DNA of 64,000 nt from Variovorax sp. (GCA_017744935.1 JAGIAI010000023.1:1-64000); one strand, 5' to 3'; shown: positions 50,945 through 59,879, counted from the stretch's first letter. Translations and numbers: made by a program. Notes: generated by a model not told the origin, from the sequence alone.

Positions 50945-51726
50945 CGGACCTCCTGTGCGGATGCGTGCCACGCGAGAAGCACGCGTTCCAGCCGGCTCAA
51001 TGCGCTGCTGACGGCGAGTCCTATCAGGCCGCAATAAAAGACGTACCCCATCACCAGAGGAAAGTTCGCGCCCTCCTGCGCCTGGGCGATCTCGCGGCCG
51101 AGCCCTGGCGTCGCGCTCAGGAGTTCGACGCCGATCGTCACCAGCAGCGCAAAGGTCGCGGCGATCCGGATGCCGGTCGCAATGAATGGCGCGGCGGTCG
51201 GCAACATCACGTGGGTGAAGCGCAGCCTCGCGGGGATGCGAAAGGCGCGTGCTACGTCGCGCACCACCGGCTCGATGCTGCGGGCGCCGTAGGAGGCCTG
51301 CAGAAGAATTGGCCACACCGTCGCGAGCGTCGCGACCACCACCAGCATCCGGGGCGTGGTGCCCAGCAGAAGGACCATCACGGGCATCAGCGCCACGACC
51401 GGAAACGAGCGGCCCATGTCGACCAGAAGCCGCGTGGACCGGTAGATCGCCGAGTTCGCTCCGATCGCGATGCCCGCGGGCACACCGATCAGCGTCGCGG
51501 CCAACAGACCCAGCAGCGCGCTGGCAAGCGTCCTGCCCAAAGCGACCCAGAAGCCGGCCTCCAGCGGCAGGCGCGCGACGTGTTGCGCCACCTCCGATGG
51601 CGGCGGCAGCAGGGAAGGATCGATCCAGCCGAGCCGCACGCCCGCCTCCCACGCGACCAGCACCACGGCGCACACCAGCGCCTGCCCCGCATACAGCCGG
51701 GCGCCCTGCAATGGCCGCGCTTTCAT
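50941..51726 (-). CDS. ABC importer permease (SsuC/TauC type), first copy
   Basis: A 261-residue permease with six predicted helices and the coupling loop ARAFRIPARLRFTHVMLPTAAP. It overlaps the preceding binding-protein gene by four bases. It shares its layout with the next permease but is clearly divergent, consistent with an old duplication. Confidence 0.85.
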   Translation of the reverse strand: MKARPLQGARLYAGQALVCAVVLVAWEAGVRLGWIDPSLLPPPSEVAQHVARLPLEAGFWVALGRTLASALLGLLAATLIGVPAGIAIGANSAIYRSTRLLVDMGRSFPVVALMPVMVLLLGTTPRMLVVVATLATVWPILLQASYGARSIEPVVRDVARAFRIPARLRFTHVMLPTAAPFIATGIRIAATFALLVTIGVELLSATPGLGREIAQAQEGANFPLVMGYVFYCGLIGLAVSSALSRLERVLLAWHASAQEVR

Positions 51727-52667
51727 TTCGCCACCGCCTGTACTGCGAGCAGTTCTTCCATCGCCGGCACACGCGGAATCCATCCGAAGTCCTTCATCAG
51801 CAACGCCATGCGCCCGAGCGCGGCCTTGTCGATCACCGCGCTGAACGGCGCAATGTCACGGCGCTTGATGAAATCCGGAGGCAGCTTCGTGTACTTGAGA
51901 TCCACGTCGCGCACGAGTTGCGGATCGCGGTTGGCCACCTCGAAGGCCTCCGTCATGGCGGCGACGAACTGCTGCACCACCTTCGGGTTCTTCTCGAGGT
52001 AGTCCGACGACGCCGCAAAAGCGATCACCGGCGAGCCTTCAAGGTACTTCGTGAGGTTCGGCTCCACCGGGCGGAAACCCGAGTTCATCATGACGCCGAG
52101 GTAAGGCTCGAAGGGGTAGACCGCATCGACCGTCCCCTTCTGCGCCGCGGCCTGCATCGCGGGCACCGGCATCTCGACGAAGGAGATCGCGGCCGGGTCC
52201 ATGCCCAGTTCCCGTGCGCCTGCCATCACCATCAGGTGCGGCTGGCTGCGAAGACCGCCCATTGCGACCGACTTGCCTTTGAGGTCGGTGATCGTCCGGA
52301 TGGGGCTGTCCTGCGGGACCAGCATGCGGGCGGAGCTCGGCACTGCCGAGCTGGTGTTGAGCGCAGAGGCGACCAGCTTGACCCGCAATCCCTTGGAAGC
52401 CGCGTTGATGACTGACAGGCCGCTCGCCAGCGCGAACTGCGCCTGCCCGCTCAGCAACTGCGGCATCATCGCGTCCGCCGTGGGCGCGGGTCCGATCTCC
52501 ACATCGAGCCCATGGCGCGCGAAGATGCCCTGGTCGCGCGCGAGGTAGACGGGTTGCGAAGCCACGGTCTGCACCAGCACCTTCAGCGGTGTGGTCTGCG
52601 CAGCCACCGGCGACGCCACCGGCAGCAGCAACGCCAGTGCGGCAAATGCCCCTCGGATCCTCGGCAT
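51723..52667 (-). CDS. ABC importer periplasmic binding protein (NMT1/SsuA-like), copy B
   Basis: A 314-residue exported protein (signal about 1-23, cleavage after VAAQ region). Family hallmarks: QPVYLARDQGIFARHGLDVEI, LSGQAQFALASGLSVI and LKGKSVAMGGLRSQPHL. It is a close paralogue of the protein encoded two genes upstream (shared YLARDQGIFARH, KYTKLPP, PFSAV). The ATG at 52667 has AAGGTG six bases upstream. Two binding proteins for one transporter suggest two ligands or a wide ligand range. Confidence 0.85.
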   Translation of the reverse strand: MPRIRGAFAALALLLPVASPVAAQTTPLKVLVQTVASQPVYLARDQGIFARHGLDVEIGPAPTADAMMPQLLSGQAQFALASGLSVINAASKGLRVKLVASALNTSSAVPSSARMLVPQDSPIRTITDLKGKSVAMGGLRSQPHLMVMAGARELGMDPAAISFVEMPVPAMQAAAQKGTVDAVYPFEPYLGVMMNSGFRPVEPNLTKYLEGSPVIAFAASSDYLEKNPKVVQQFVAAMTEAFEVANRDPQLVRDVDLKYTKLPPDFIKRRDIAPFSAVIDKAALGRMALLMKDFGWIPRVPAMEELLAVQAVAK

Positions 52668-52678
52668 GCCGGTCACCT

Positions 52679-53197
52679 TCACACCACCGCGTAGTAGTCG
52701 AAGACGGTGTGATCCGGGTCCGGCAAGCGCCGGCCGCGGCCGACGATCACCGTCCTTGTCAGCCATTCGTGCGGCCCCACCGGCGCATCGAAGATCGGCG
52801 TGATGTGAAAGTAGGTGTTGCGCTTGATCTTGAAGCCCTCGGTCTTCTTCTGCTCGTCGGTCAGGAGCAACGGCTTGCCCTCGTCATCGCGCCCATAGAG
52901 AAAACCGCGGTTGTTGATGTAGATGAGCGCGCCATCGCTCGCCTGGAGCATGTAGTGCGCGTTCAGTTCCGCCACGCCGTCGGTGCGGCCGCGTGCGTAG
53001 TCGCCGCCGCTGTAGGGCATCACGGTGCCTTGCAGCCTCGGGCCTGTGATCTCGCCCGCGACGGGCGGCACGTAGACGCGGCCGCCCATCGGCGTGGTCG
53101 GTTCGAGCCGCATGCGTTCCTTGAAGAACATGCGGATCTGGAACACGAATTCGAGCTTGAGGGCTTCCGGCTGCACGGGAGGAAGATTGGGCGTCAT
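52679..53197 (-). CDS. DUF3237 (UPF0311) protein
   Basis: A 172-residue beta-rich cytosolic protein of the DUF3237 family: GGRVYVPPVAGEITGPRLQG, ARGRTDGVAELNAHY and the final RNTYFHITPIFDAP. The family has a lipocalin-like or small barrel fold and often occurs in aromatic or steroid catabolic operons; no activity is established. It lies between two paralogous binding-protein genes, so a role in handling the imported compound is plausible. Confidence 0.8.
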   Translation of the reverse strand: MTPNLPPVQPEALKLEFVFQIRMFFKERMRLEPTTPMGGRVYVPPVAGEITGPRLQGTVMPYSGGDYARGRTDGVAELNAHYMLQASDGALIYINNRGFLYGRDDEGKPLLLTDEQKKTEGFKIKRNTYFHITPIFDAPVGPHEWLTRTVIVGRGRRLPDPDHTVFDYYAVV

Positions 53198-53221
53198 GCG
53201 GGTCTCTCTTTCTTGGTTGCG

Positions 53222-54181
53222 TCACTTGGTTGGGGCATTGGCGTCCACGAGTTCGCCAGCGCTCGGCGCGCGGGTGATCCATCCGTTGGCCACCATGGCA
53301 TCGGTCATCTTCTTGAGCGCGGCCACGTCGACGACCGCGGAGAAGGGCGAGATCTGTCGGCCGCGAATGAACTCCGGAGGCAGCTTGGTGTACTTCACGT
53401 CGACGTCGCGCACCGCTTCCGGATGGCTGTTGGCGAATTCGAAGGCTTCGCTCATCGCGGCGACGAAGTTCTTCTGAATGGCCGGATTGCGATCGAGAAA
53501 CTCCTTGCTGCCCGCGAACGTGACGGCGGTGGCACCGCCCATGAACTGGGAAACCGACTCCTCGACCAGACGGAAGTTGCCCGACGCGAGCGCGGCGGAC
53601 TTGTGCGGATCGAGCGCGTAGATCGCGTCGACGGTGCCCTTCTCGGCCGCGGCGACCATGGCCGACGTCGGGATCTCCACGAATGAGATCGAAGCAGGAT
53701 CGATGCCGGAATTGCGCGCCGAAATCAGCATGCCCAGGTGCGGCTGGTTGCGCAGGCTGCTCAGCCCCACCTTGCGCCCCTTGAGATCGGCCACGGTCTT
53801 TACCGGACTGCTGCTCGGAGCGATGAGCGCCGCCGTCGAGGGCTGGCCCGAGTTCAGGTTGGACAGCGCGATGCGGATCGGCAGGCCCTTGCTGACGGCG
53901 GTGACTATAGCCAGGCCGCTGGACATCGCGTACTGCACCTGCCCGTTGAGCAGCAGCGGCAGCATCGCATCGGGCGGGCCGCCAGGAACGATCTCCACAT
54001 CGAGGTTGTGGCGCGCGAAGATGCCCTGGTCACGCGCGAGGTACACCGCCTCGAAGGCCGTGGGCGCGACCATGACCTTGAGCCTGGCGGGTTCCGCGTG
54101 CGCGAAGACCGCGATCGTCATCGCCAGGGCCGCGATGAGCGCAGGGAACGCGCGACGCGCGACTTGCAGGAATGCTTGCAT
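53222..54181 (-). CDS. ABC importer periplasmic binding protein (NMT1/SsuA-like), copy A
   Basis: A 319-residue exported protein with a signal peptide (about 10-29, cleavage after AHA-E) and the features EAVYLARDQGIFARHNLD, LNGQVQYAMSSGLAIV and LKGRKVGLSSLRNQPHL. Paralogous to copy B downstream. No cysteine lipobox, so soluble in the periplasm. Third gene of the sigma-54 operon after the dioxygenase and hydrolase. Confidence 0.85.
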   Translation of the reverse strand: MQAFLQVARRAFPALIAALAMTIAVFAHAEPARLKVMVAPTAFEAVYLARDQGIFARHNLDVEIVPGGPPDAMLPLLLNGQVQYAMSSGLAIVTAVSKGLPIRIALSNLNSGQPSTAALIAPSSSPVKTVADLKGRKVGLSSLRNQPHLGMLISARNSGIDPASISFVEIPTSAMVAAAEKGTVDAIYALDPHKSAALASGNFRLVEESVSQFMGGATAVTFAGSKEFLDRNPAIQKNFVAAMSEAFEFANSHPEAVRDVDVKYTKLPPEFIRGRQISPFSAVVDVAALKKMTDAMVANGWITRAPSAGELVDANAPTK

Positions 54182-54235
54182 GGGTTGTCTCCTTGTCGAA
54201 ATGGAAGGGCCGCTTCCTGCGACGGCCCATGGTGC

Positions 54236-55036
54236 TCACACGAGAAAGCTGCGGACGATGCGGTTGAATGCCTCCGGTTGCTCGACGTTCGACAGGTGGC
54301 CGGCGTCGGGGATGACTTCTGCCCGCGCGCCGCGAATGGCGGCGGCGATCGACTCGGCCAGTGCGGGTGTGGTCGCAAGATCGGCCGACCCGGTGATCAC
54401 CAGCGTCGGCGCGGCGATTCGCGAGATGGTCTCCCGCTGATCGGCTTCGCGCAGCGCGGCACAGCAACCCGCATAGCCCACCGGCGACATGCCGCGCATG
54501 CGCGCCACGATCTGCTCGACGGCCTCGGGATCGCGCGCCTTGAATGCCTCTCCGAGCCAGCGCCCGATGGTCGGCGCCGCGATGGGCGCCATACCTTCGC
54601 CCAGCGCCGTCTCGATGCGGCTGTTCCACATGTCGCGCAGCGGGATGTGAGGCGTGGTGTTCGCAAGCACCAGCCGCCCGATGCGCCGCGGCGCGTGCGT
54701 CGCGATCCACATGCCGACCATCCCGCCCATGGAGAGGCCCAGCAGATGCGCCTGTGCAATGCCCTCTGCGTCGAGGACGGCGAGCGCATCGCGCGCCAGT
54801 TCGCCGATCTCGTAGATGCCCTCGGGTGCATCGGACCCGCCGTGTCCCCGCGCGTCGTAGCGCACCACGCGGAAGCGATCGGCAAGCGCTGCAACTTGCG
54901 GCGCCCAGGTGTCCAGCGTGACCCCGAGCGAATGACTCAGGAGAAGCGGCACGCCGTCCTCAGGACCCTCAACACGGTAGTGGATGCGGGTGCCGTCTTC
55001 GGCGCGTGCGTATCGTCTTTCGATTGCTTCGATCAT
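54236..55036 (-). CDS. Alpha/beta hydrolase, 3-oxoadipate enol-lactonase (PcaD)-like
   Basis: A 266-residue serine hydrolase: SHSLGVTLDTWAPQ (oxyanion loop), RYDARGHGGSDAP, nucleophile elbow GLSMGG (Ser102), acid in GSADLATTP and His in PDAGHLSN. The sequence resembles PcaD enol-lactonases, which open lactones in the beta-ketoadipate pathway, but other esters or C-C bonds are possible. It overlaps the dioxygenase stop (ATGA), so the two are translationally coupled and probably act in succession. Confidence 0.8.
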   Translation of the reverse strand: MIEAIERRYARAEDGTRIHYRVEGPEDGVPLLLSHSLGVTLDTWAPQVAALADRFRVVRYDARGHGGSDAPEGIYEIGELARDALAVLDAEGIAQAHLLGLSMGGMVGMWIATHAPRRIGRLVLANTTPHIPLRDMWNSRIETALGEGMAPIAAPTIGRWLGEAFKARDPEAVEQIVARMRGMSPVGYAGCCAALREADQRETISRIAAPTLVITGSADLATTPALAESIAAAIRGARAEVIPDAGHLSNVEQPEAFNRIVRSFLV

Positions 55037-56496
55037 TCGGACTTCCCATCTTGCCAGCCCAATTGCGCCCCGCTGACGAAATCGCCGTGGAAGGTCATGC
55101 GAAGCGGGATCGGCAGCTTCACAGTCGCCACCGGCCCGGCCGACAGGTCGGCCGTATCGAGCACCAGCAGTTCCGCGCGCTTTTCCGCAACCCGGTTGAC
55201 GACCGCCAGCAAGTAGCCGTCGCCTTCCGGCGCGTCGTCGCTGCGCTGAACGAAGACCGGTTCCTGCACCACCGATGCGGCGCCGACGAAGTAGGAGTGC
55301 ACGCGGCCGCTCTGGTGGTCGATCGCCGCGACAGTGTTGAACACCGTGTCGGGCGCGCCGGGCACCCGCGGGGCATCCGGGTCCTTGGCCGCCATGAAGC
55401 CCCAGCGGTACGGCAGCGTCGCGCGACGCGGATCGCACTTGTAGAAGTCCGATGGCATGGCCGACAGTCGCTGCTCGACAAAGCGCTCGCTGTCGTTCGC
55501 CATATCGCAGGTCCAACGCGTGAGATAGGAACGCGCCTTCTCCGGGTCCCATGCCTTTCCTTCTGCATTGGGCAGATAAGAGAACCCGTTGATCTCACTC
55601 ACCGTGAGGTCGATGTGAACCCTGGAGCCTTCGTCGAAGGCGTTCATCGTGTGGAAGGACCAGCGCGCCGGCCCGCGGAAGTAACGCACGTCCTTCGCGG
55701 TGCCCTTGCGCGGCAGCACCGCGAGCCAGGTTTCGCGACCGTCATCCCAGGCGAAATGCGCGCCGCCCTTTCGCATGCGCGGCAGATCGGCGACCGTGGG
55801 CATGACCGGGAAGATCACGTACTTCTGCGTCAGTGCGAAGTCGTGAACCATGCTCGCGTACGGCGCCTCGAACCACGCCTCGTGCGTGAGCGTCCCATGG
55901 CCGTCGGCCTCGCAGTATGCGATGTCGGAGCTGGCCAGGCCGCCGGCCTCCGTACCGTAGAACACCAGTTCGCCGCTCACCGGATCGAACTTCGGATGCG
56001 CCGTGAAATGCGGCGTGCGCTGGCCTTCGAAGCGCAGCTTCCCGCGAGTCTCCAGCGTCTCGGGGTCCAGCCGGTGAGGAAGGCCGTCTTCCTTGACGGC
56101 AAAGAGTTCGCCGTCGTACCAGAACACCGAGGTGTTCGCCGTGGTGCGATCAGCGCCATGCACTTCGGGGTCATCGGTGAACGGATTCCGATAGCCGCCG
56201 AAAAGCGCGCGGCGCGCCTGCCTTTCGAGCTCGAACTTTTCGGTGCGCACGAAACGGCTCCTGAAGTCCACGTGCCCGTCGCGAAAGCGGAACATGCTCA
56301 CCACGCCGTCGCCGTTGATGAAGAAGTCGTCTGTGCTCTTCGGAGGAAACTGCGGGTCCGGGCCACACCGGTAGAAGCATCCTTCCAACGCGGGCGGAAG
56401 CGTGCCCTCGTATTCCAGTTCGAAGATGTCGCACTCCAGGCGCTGAGGCGCCATCGGTCCGCGAAATCCCGGATGCGCCGGGAACAGCACTGCCAT
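55033..56496 (-). CDS. Carotenoid-cleavage-family dioxygenase, lignostilbene/isoeugenol type
   Basis: A 487-residue non-heme iron dioxygenase. The four iron histidines are at H167 (TAHPKF), H218 (MVHDF), H282 (FHTMNAF) and H470 (MTFHGDF), matching the spacing in the stilbene-cleaving enzyme NOV1. Tyr102 (GYRNPF) and Lys135 (VKEDGLP) occupy the places of the Tyr and Lys that bind the 4-hydroxyl group of phenolic stilbenes in NOV1/LSD-type enzymes. It should therefore split an alkene next to a 4-hydroxyphenyl ring with O2, giving an aromatic aldehyde. AAGGAG precedes the ATG; the frame running further into the regulator gene is rejected. First gene of the sigma-54 operon. Confidence 0.9.
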   Translation of the reverse strand: MAVLFPAHPGFRGPMAPQRLECDIFELEYEGTLPPALEGCFYRCGPDPQFPPKSTDDFFINGDGVVSMFRFRDGHVDFRSRFVRTEKFELERQARRALFGGYRNPFTDDPEVHGADRTTANTSVFWYDGELFAVKEDGLPHRLDPETLETRGKLRFEGQRTPHFTAHPKFDPVSGELVFYGTEAGGLASSDIAYCEADGHGTLTHEAWFEAPYASMVHDFALTQKYVIFPVMPTVADLPRMRKGGAHFAWDDGRETWLAVLPRKGTAKDVRYFRGPARWSFHTMNAFDEGSRVHIDLTVSEINGFSYLPNAEGKAWDPEKARSYLTRWTCDMANDSERFVEQRLSAMPSDFYKCDPRRATLPYRWGFMAAKDPDAPRVPGAPDTVFNTVAAIDHQSGRVHSYFVGAASVVQEPVFVQRSDDAPEGDGYLLAVVNRVAEKRAELLVLDTADLSAGPVATVKLPIPLRMTFHGDFVSGAQLGWQDGKSE

Positions 56497-56546
56497 TTCT
56501 TTGTCTCCTTGGCCGGGTCGGATACGGCCGTTTGCCGTACTGGAGC

Positions 56547-56561
56547 GCAAAGAACAGGCCA
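56547..56561 (-). promoter_or_regulatory. Sigma-54 (-24/-12) promoter of the dioxygenase operon
   Basis: Read on the minus strand the site is TGGCCTGTTCTTTGC. The invariant GG and GC doublets are at the exact sigma-54 spacing (consensus TGGCAC-N5-TTGC). It lies 50-65 bases before the dioxygenase ATG, so transcription would begin near 56535. A dyad-rich stretch (GGTGAACACC at 56641-56650) about 90 bases upstream is a candidate activator site. The divergent gene encodes a sigma-54 activator. Confidence 0.75.
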
Positions 56562-56724
56562 GCATGCACCGCGCACGCACCGCTGCCAGCGGATCCGACG
56601 CAAGTCGTTGATGGCGCTCGAGATTTCGACTATCCCCGGGGGTGAACACCGATGGTGCACACGCGGCCGATTCAGAAAATATGAGCAATCCGCTCAAGAC
56701 ACTCCGCAATTTTTCTGACACCTC

Positions 56725-58458
56725 ATGCCGACGACCGCGACCGATGCCGACGTTCTTGCGATGGTCACCTTCAGCCCGGAGGACGGTCGCATCTGGTTCA
56801 ACCACCGCCGGATGATGATGCTGGACACGGTGTCGTTCGCCACGCTGCGCGACAGCCTGATCCGCAACCTGGGCATGCGCCCCGCACGCGCGCTGCTGAC
56901 CCAGGTGGGCTACCAGTCGGGCGTGAGCGACGCCGAAATGCTCAGGCGCGACTGGCCCGACGACTACCGCGAGCGTTCGCGCATCGGCACGCGATTCCAC
57001 GGCTTGGCCGGCATCGCGAAGGTGGAACCCGTGAAGACGGACTTCCGGCCCGACGAGGGGTACTTTCGCGGCGAGTTTCTCTGGCGCCACACGGTGGAGG
57101 ACGACGCCCACATCAAGACGCATGGCCTCGGGACCGATCCCGCGTGCTGGATGGAACTCGGTTATGCGACCGGCTACCTCAGCACGATCTGCGGCCAGCT
57201 CATCGTCTTTCGCGAGATCGAGTGCCGCTCGATGGGCAGCGAAGTCTGCCGTGTGCTTGGACGACCGGCGGGCGAATGGGGTGACGTTGCAGAAGACCTG
57301 TCCTATCTCGGCCTTGCAGACATCAACGCAAGACGTCGGCGTTCTCCTGAAGCCGCAGTCGCGATGCCCCAACACGCTCTCGCCTCGCCCGATACGCCGG
57401 GACGCGACGTCGTGGGCGAATCCGCAGCCCTGAAAGCGGCGACCTCGCTGCTGGGGCGGGTCGCGCCGACGCGCGCGACCGTCCTCGTCACCGGCGAAAG
57501 CGGAACGGGCAAGGAGCTCTTCGCGAGAGTGCTTCACGCGCAGAGCAAGCGCAGCGGCGGCCCTTTCATCGCCATCAACTGCGCGGCAATTCCCGAGAAC
57601 CTGATCGAGTCCGAGCTGTTCGGCGTCGCCCGCGGGGGCTTCACAGGTGCAGTCCAGAATCGCGCCGGACGCTTTGAGAGGGCGGCGGGCGGTACGCTGT
57701 TCCTGGACGAGATCGGCACCCTGTCGATGGCGGCGCAAGCAAAAATGCTTCGCGTGCTGCAGGAGCAGGAGGTCGAGCGCGTCGGCGCCACCGGCACCGT
57801 CAAGGTCGATGCGCGGATCGTCGCCGCGACGAACGTGAGCCTGCGCGAAGCCGTCGCGCGCGGCGAATTCCGCGAAGACCTTTTCTACCGCCTCAACGTC
57901 TTCCCGATCCATCTGCCGCCGCTCAGGGAGAGGCGCGATGACATTCCGGCACTGATCACGCACTTCATGCGGCGTTTCAATGCGCTGCACGACAAGTCGG
58001 TCGGCCGCCTCACGGGACGCGCCATGCAGGCTCTTCTCAACTACCGCTTTCCGGGGAACATCCGCGAGCTCGAGAACCTGATGGAGCGCGCGGTGATCCT
58101 CGCCGACGGCGACTGCATCGATCTGCCGCATTTGATCTCCGATGGGCACACCCTCGATTCGTCGTTCTATCGATTCGATGCGAGCGGCATGCTGGTTAGC
58201 GACACCGAAGCCGCCCGCGTATCGGCGCGACCTGCTGGCATGGAGGTTCAACTCGAGGCATGGGCGGAACAGGTGGTCGACGCGTGCCAGCACGGCCCCA
58301 AGGGACAGTTCGCGGACATCGAGGAAAAGGTCCTCGGTGCAGTGATGACCGTGGCCCTGGAGCGATCGAAGGGCAACATCGCTGCGGCGGCCCGGATGCT
58401 GGGCATGAAGCGCCATCAGTTGGAATATCGACTCAAGGCCAAGGATCGCCCGGCCTAG
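56725..58458 (+). CDS. Sigma-54-dependent activator, XylR/DmpR/MopR type
   Basis: A 577-residue one-component activator. XylR-N and V4R sensor about 15-180, AAA+ domain about 228-460 (Walker A GESGTGKE 257-264, Walker B GGTLFLDE 322-329), Fis-like HTH 549-572. In the sensor, C141, E164, C167 and C175 reproduce by spacing the zinc site of MopR/DmpR, and H92 and W120 fall where MopR has its phenol-binding His and Trp. The sigma-54 contact loop reads GGFTGA in place of GAFTGA. It should activate the divergent operon on binding a phenolic compound. Start at 56725 by homology; no strong ribosome site. Confidence 0.9.
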   Translation: MPTTATDADVLAMVTFSPEDGRIWFNHRRMMMLDTVSFATLRDSLIRNLGMRPARALLTQVGYQSGVSDAEMLRRDWPDDYRERSRIGTRFHGLAGIAKVEPVKTDFRPDEGYFRGEFLWRHTVEDDAHIKTHGLGTDPACWMELGYATGYLSTICGQLIVFREIECRSMGSEVCRVLGRPAGEWGDVAEDLSYLGLADINARRRRSPEAAVAMPQHALASPDTPGRDVVGESAALKAATSLLGRVAPTRATVLVTGESGTGKELFARVLHAQSKRSGGPFIAINCAAIPENLIESELFGVARGGFTGAVQNRAGRFERAAGGTLFLDEIGTLSMAAQAKMLRVLQEQEVERVGATGTVKVDARIVAATNVSLREAVARGEFREDLFYRLNVFPIHLPPLRERRDDIPALITHFMRRFNALHDKSVGRLTGRAMQALLNYRFPGNIRELENLMERAVILADGDCIDLPHLISDGHTLDSSFYRFDASGMLVSDTEAARVSARPAGMEVQLEAWAEQVVDACQHGPKGQFADIEEKVLGAVMTVALERSKGNIAAAARMLGMKRHQLEYRLKAKDRPA

Positions 58459-58489
58459 GAACTGCGACGCAAGTCCGTGCTCAGCAACG

Positions 58490-59071
58490 CTAGCGCGCGA
58501 CCAACCGAATCTCGTCAAGCAGGTCGTCGAGGGCACCCTTCAGCGTCTCGACCGTCACCTGATCAACTATCTGTCCGTCCTGGAAGCGAGATGGGACGTT
58601 GGGAATCGCCACATGCGGACGCAGGATTGGACGAGCCAAGGTGGCGGCAAGGGCCTCACGGATCTGCGCTTGCGCGCGTACGCCACCCAGCACGCCGGGC
58701 GATGCGGTGATGATCAATGCCGGCTTGCCCTTCAGGGGAGATGCGAAAGCGGGACGCGAAGCCCAGTCAATGGCGTTCTTCAGCACGCCGGGCATGCCGT
58801 AGTTGTATTCAGGCGAGCAGATCACCAGGCCGTCAGCGCCCGCAATCGCCGCCTTCAGCTCTACCACCCCTTGAGGGGGCGCGGCGCCATCCTGGTCTCC
58901 ATCGTAAGGAGGGACTTGCTCCAATGTCATCAACTCCAGCACCACGCCCTGAGGCACGAGCGTACCTATATTGCGCAGCACGGCAGTGCTGTGGGAGTTC
59001 CGCCGGAGACTTCCAGAGATCGCCAGAAGTCGCACAGGGGCCGCGCCCGCCGCATCGGGAAAATCACTCAT
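58490..59071 (-). CDS. NADPH-dependent FMN reductase
   Basis: A 193-residue flavodoxin-like reductase. FMN-binding GSLRRNSHS loop at about 20-28 and SPEYNYGMPGVLKNAIDW at about 85-102, both diagnostic of the SsuE/ChrR/ArsH-like FMN_red family. It reduces FMN or quinones and could supply reduced flavin to a two-component monooxygenase, but none is next to it. It converges with the sigma-54 activator and is divergent from the GntR regulator. Confidence 0.85.
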   Translation of the reverse strand: MSDFPDAAGAAPVRLLAISGSLRRNSHSTAVLRNIGTLVPQGVVLELMTLEQVPPYDGDQDGAAPPQGVVELKAAIAGADGLVICSPEYNYGMPGVLKNAIDWASRPAFASPLKGKPALIITASPGVLGGVRAQAQIREALAATLARPILRPHVAIPNVPSRFQDGQIVDQVTVETLKGALDDLLDEIRLVAR

Positions 59072-59127
59072 TTCGTTGATCCTTGTTCACCTTGCACAAA
59101 TCCAAGTTTATGCACAAAATACAATCC

Positions 59128-59829
59128 ATGCAGAAATCAGATGCCATGCTGCGCGAGCCCACCCTTGTGGATCAGGCCTTCGGCCGGCTGAGGCAAGACG
59201 TCCTCAGCGGTACGTATTCCGCGGGAGCGAAGCTCAAGGTAGAGGAACTGCAAAGCGCCTACGGTTTCTCCAGCAGTCCTCTGCGCGAAGCGCTCAGCCG
59301 GCTTGCGCAAGAGGGTCTGGTGCGGGCTGACGAGCGCCGAGGATTTCGGGTGGCTCCGATCTCACTGGAGGACATGTCGGACATCACGCGAATGCGTCTG
59401 ATGCTTGATGTGCCAGCCCTGCGCGACTCGATCGCGCACGGCGACGACGCATGGGAAGGAAACGTCGTGGCGGCATTTCACCGCCTCGAACTGGTCGAGT
59501 CCCGCCTGTCTGATGGGCCGGTGATCCTGGATGAGACCTGGTCTGAACTGCATCGCGGCTTTCATTTGTCTCTGCTCGCCGCCTGCCCTTCGGAGCGGCA
59601 GCGGCGCTGGGGCGAGAGCTTGTTCGACCAGGCCGAGCGCTACCGCCGGTTCAGCGGCCGGTTTCGCAAGGTCGCCAAGCGCAAGGCAAATGAACACCGC
59701 CGAATCATGGATGCAGCGCTTGAACGGGATGCCGATACCGCGTGCGCACTGCTGGAAGAACACATTCTCAACACCCTCCGCAACGTGAAACAGATCCTCA
59801 AGGACCAGGCGCCATCCCGCCTGAGCTGA
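59128..59829 (+). CDS. GntR-family (FCD) transcriptional regulator
   Basis: A 233-residue regulator: N-terminal winged HTH (DVLSGTYSAGAKLKVEELQ, SSPLREALSRLAQEGLV) and C-terminal all-helical FCD ligand domain with metal-type residues (D/H in TWSELHRGFHLSLLAACPS, NEHRRIMDAALERD). Earlier in-frame ATGs at 59083 and 59110 would leave almost no room for promoters of the divergent reductase, so 59128 is preferred. Two TGCACAAA copies lie at about 59093-59120 and may be its operator. It precedes a small catabolic cluster it probably controls. Confidence 0.8.
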   Translation: MQKSDAMLREPTLVDQAFGRLRQDVLSGTYSAGAKLKVEELQSAYGFSSSPLREALSRLAQEGLVRADERRGFRVAPISLEDMSDITRMRLMLDVPALRDSIAHGDDAWEGNVVAAFHRLELVESRLSDGPVILDETWSELHRGFHLSLLAACPSERQRRWGESLFDQAERYRRFSGRFRKVAKRKANEHRRIMDAALERDADTACALLEEHILNTLRNVKQILKDQAPSRLS

Positions 59830-59879
59830 CGCTCTCTTCACCGGACCTCCTCATCTTTTCCCGCGGAGACGCTTGGAAC

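Noticed and set aside
55033..58536. A 1167-codon minus-strand frame spanning the dioxygenase and the activator
   Set aside because: Only 55033-56496 is real; the upstream part is antisense to the sigma-54 activator and the dioxygenase has its own ribosome site at 56496.
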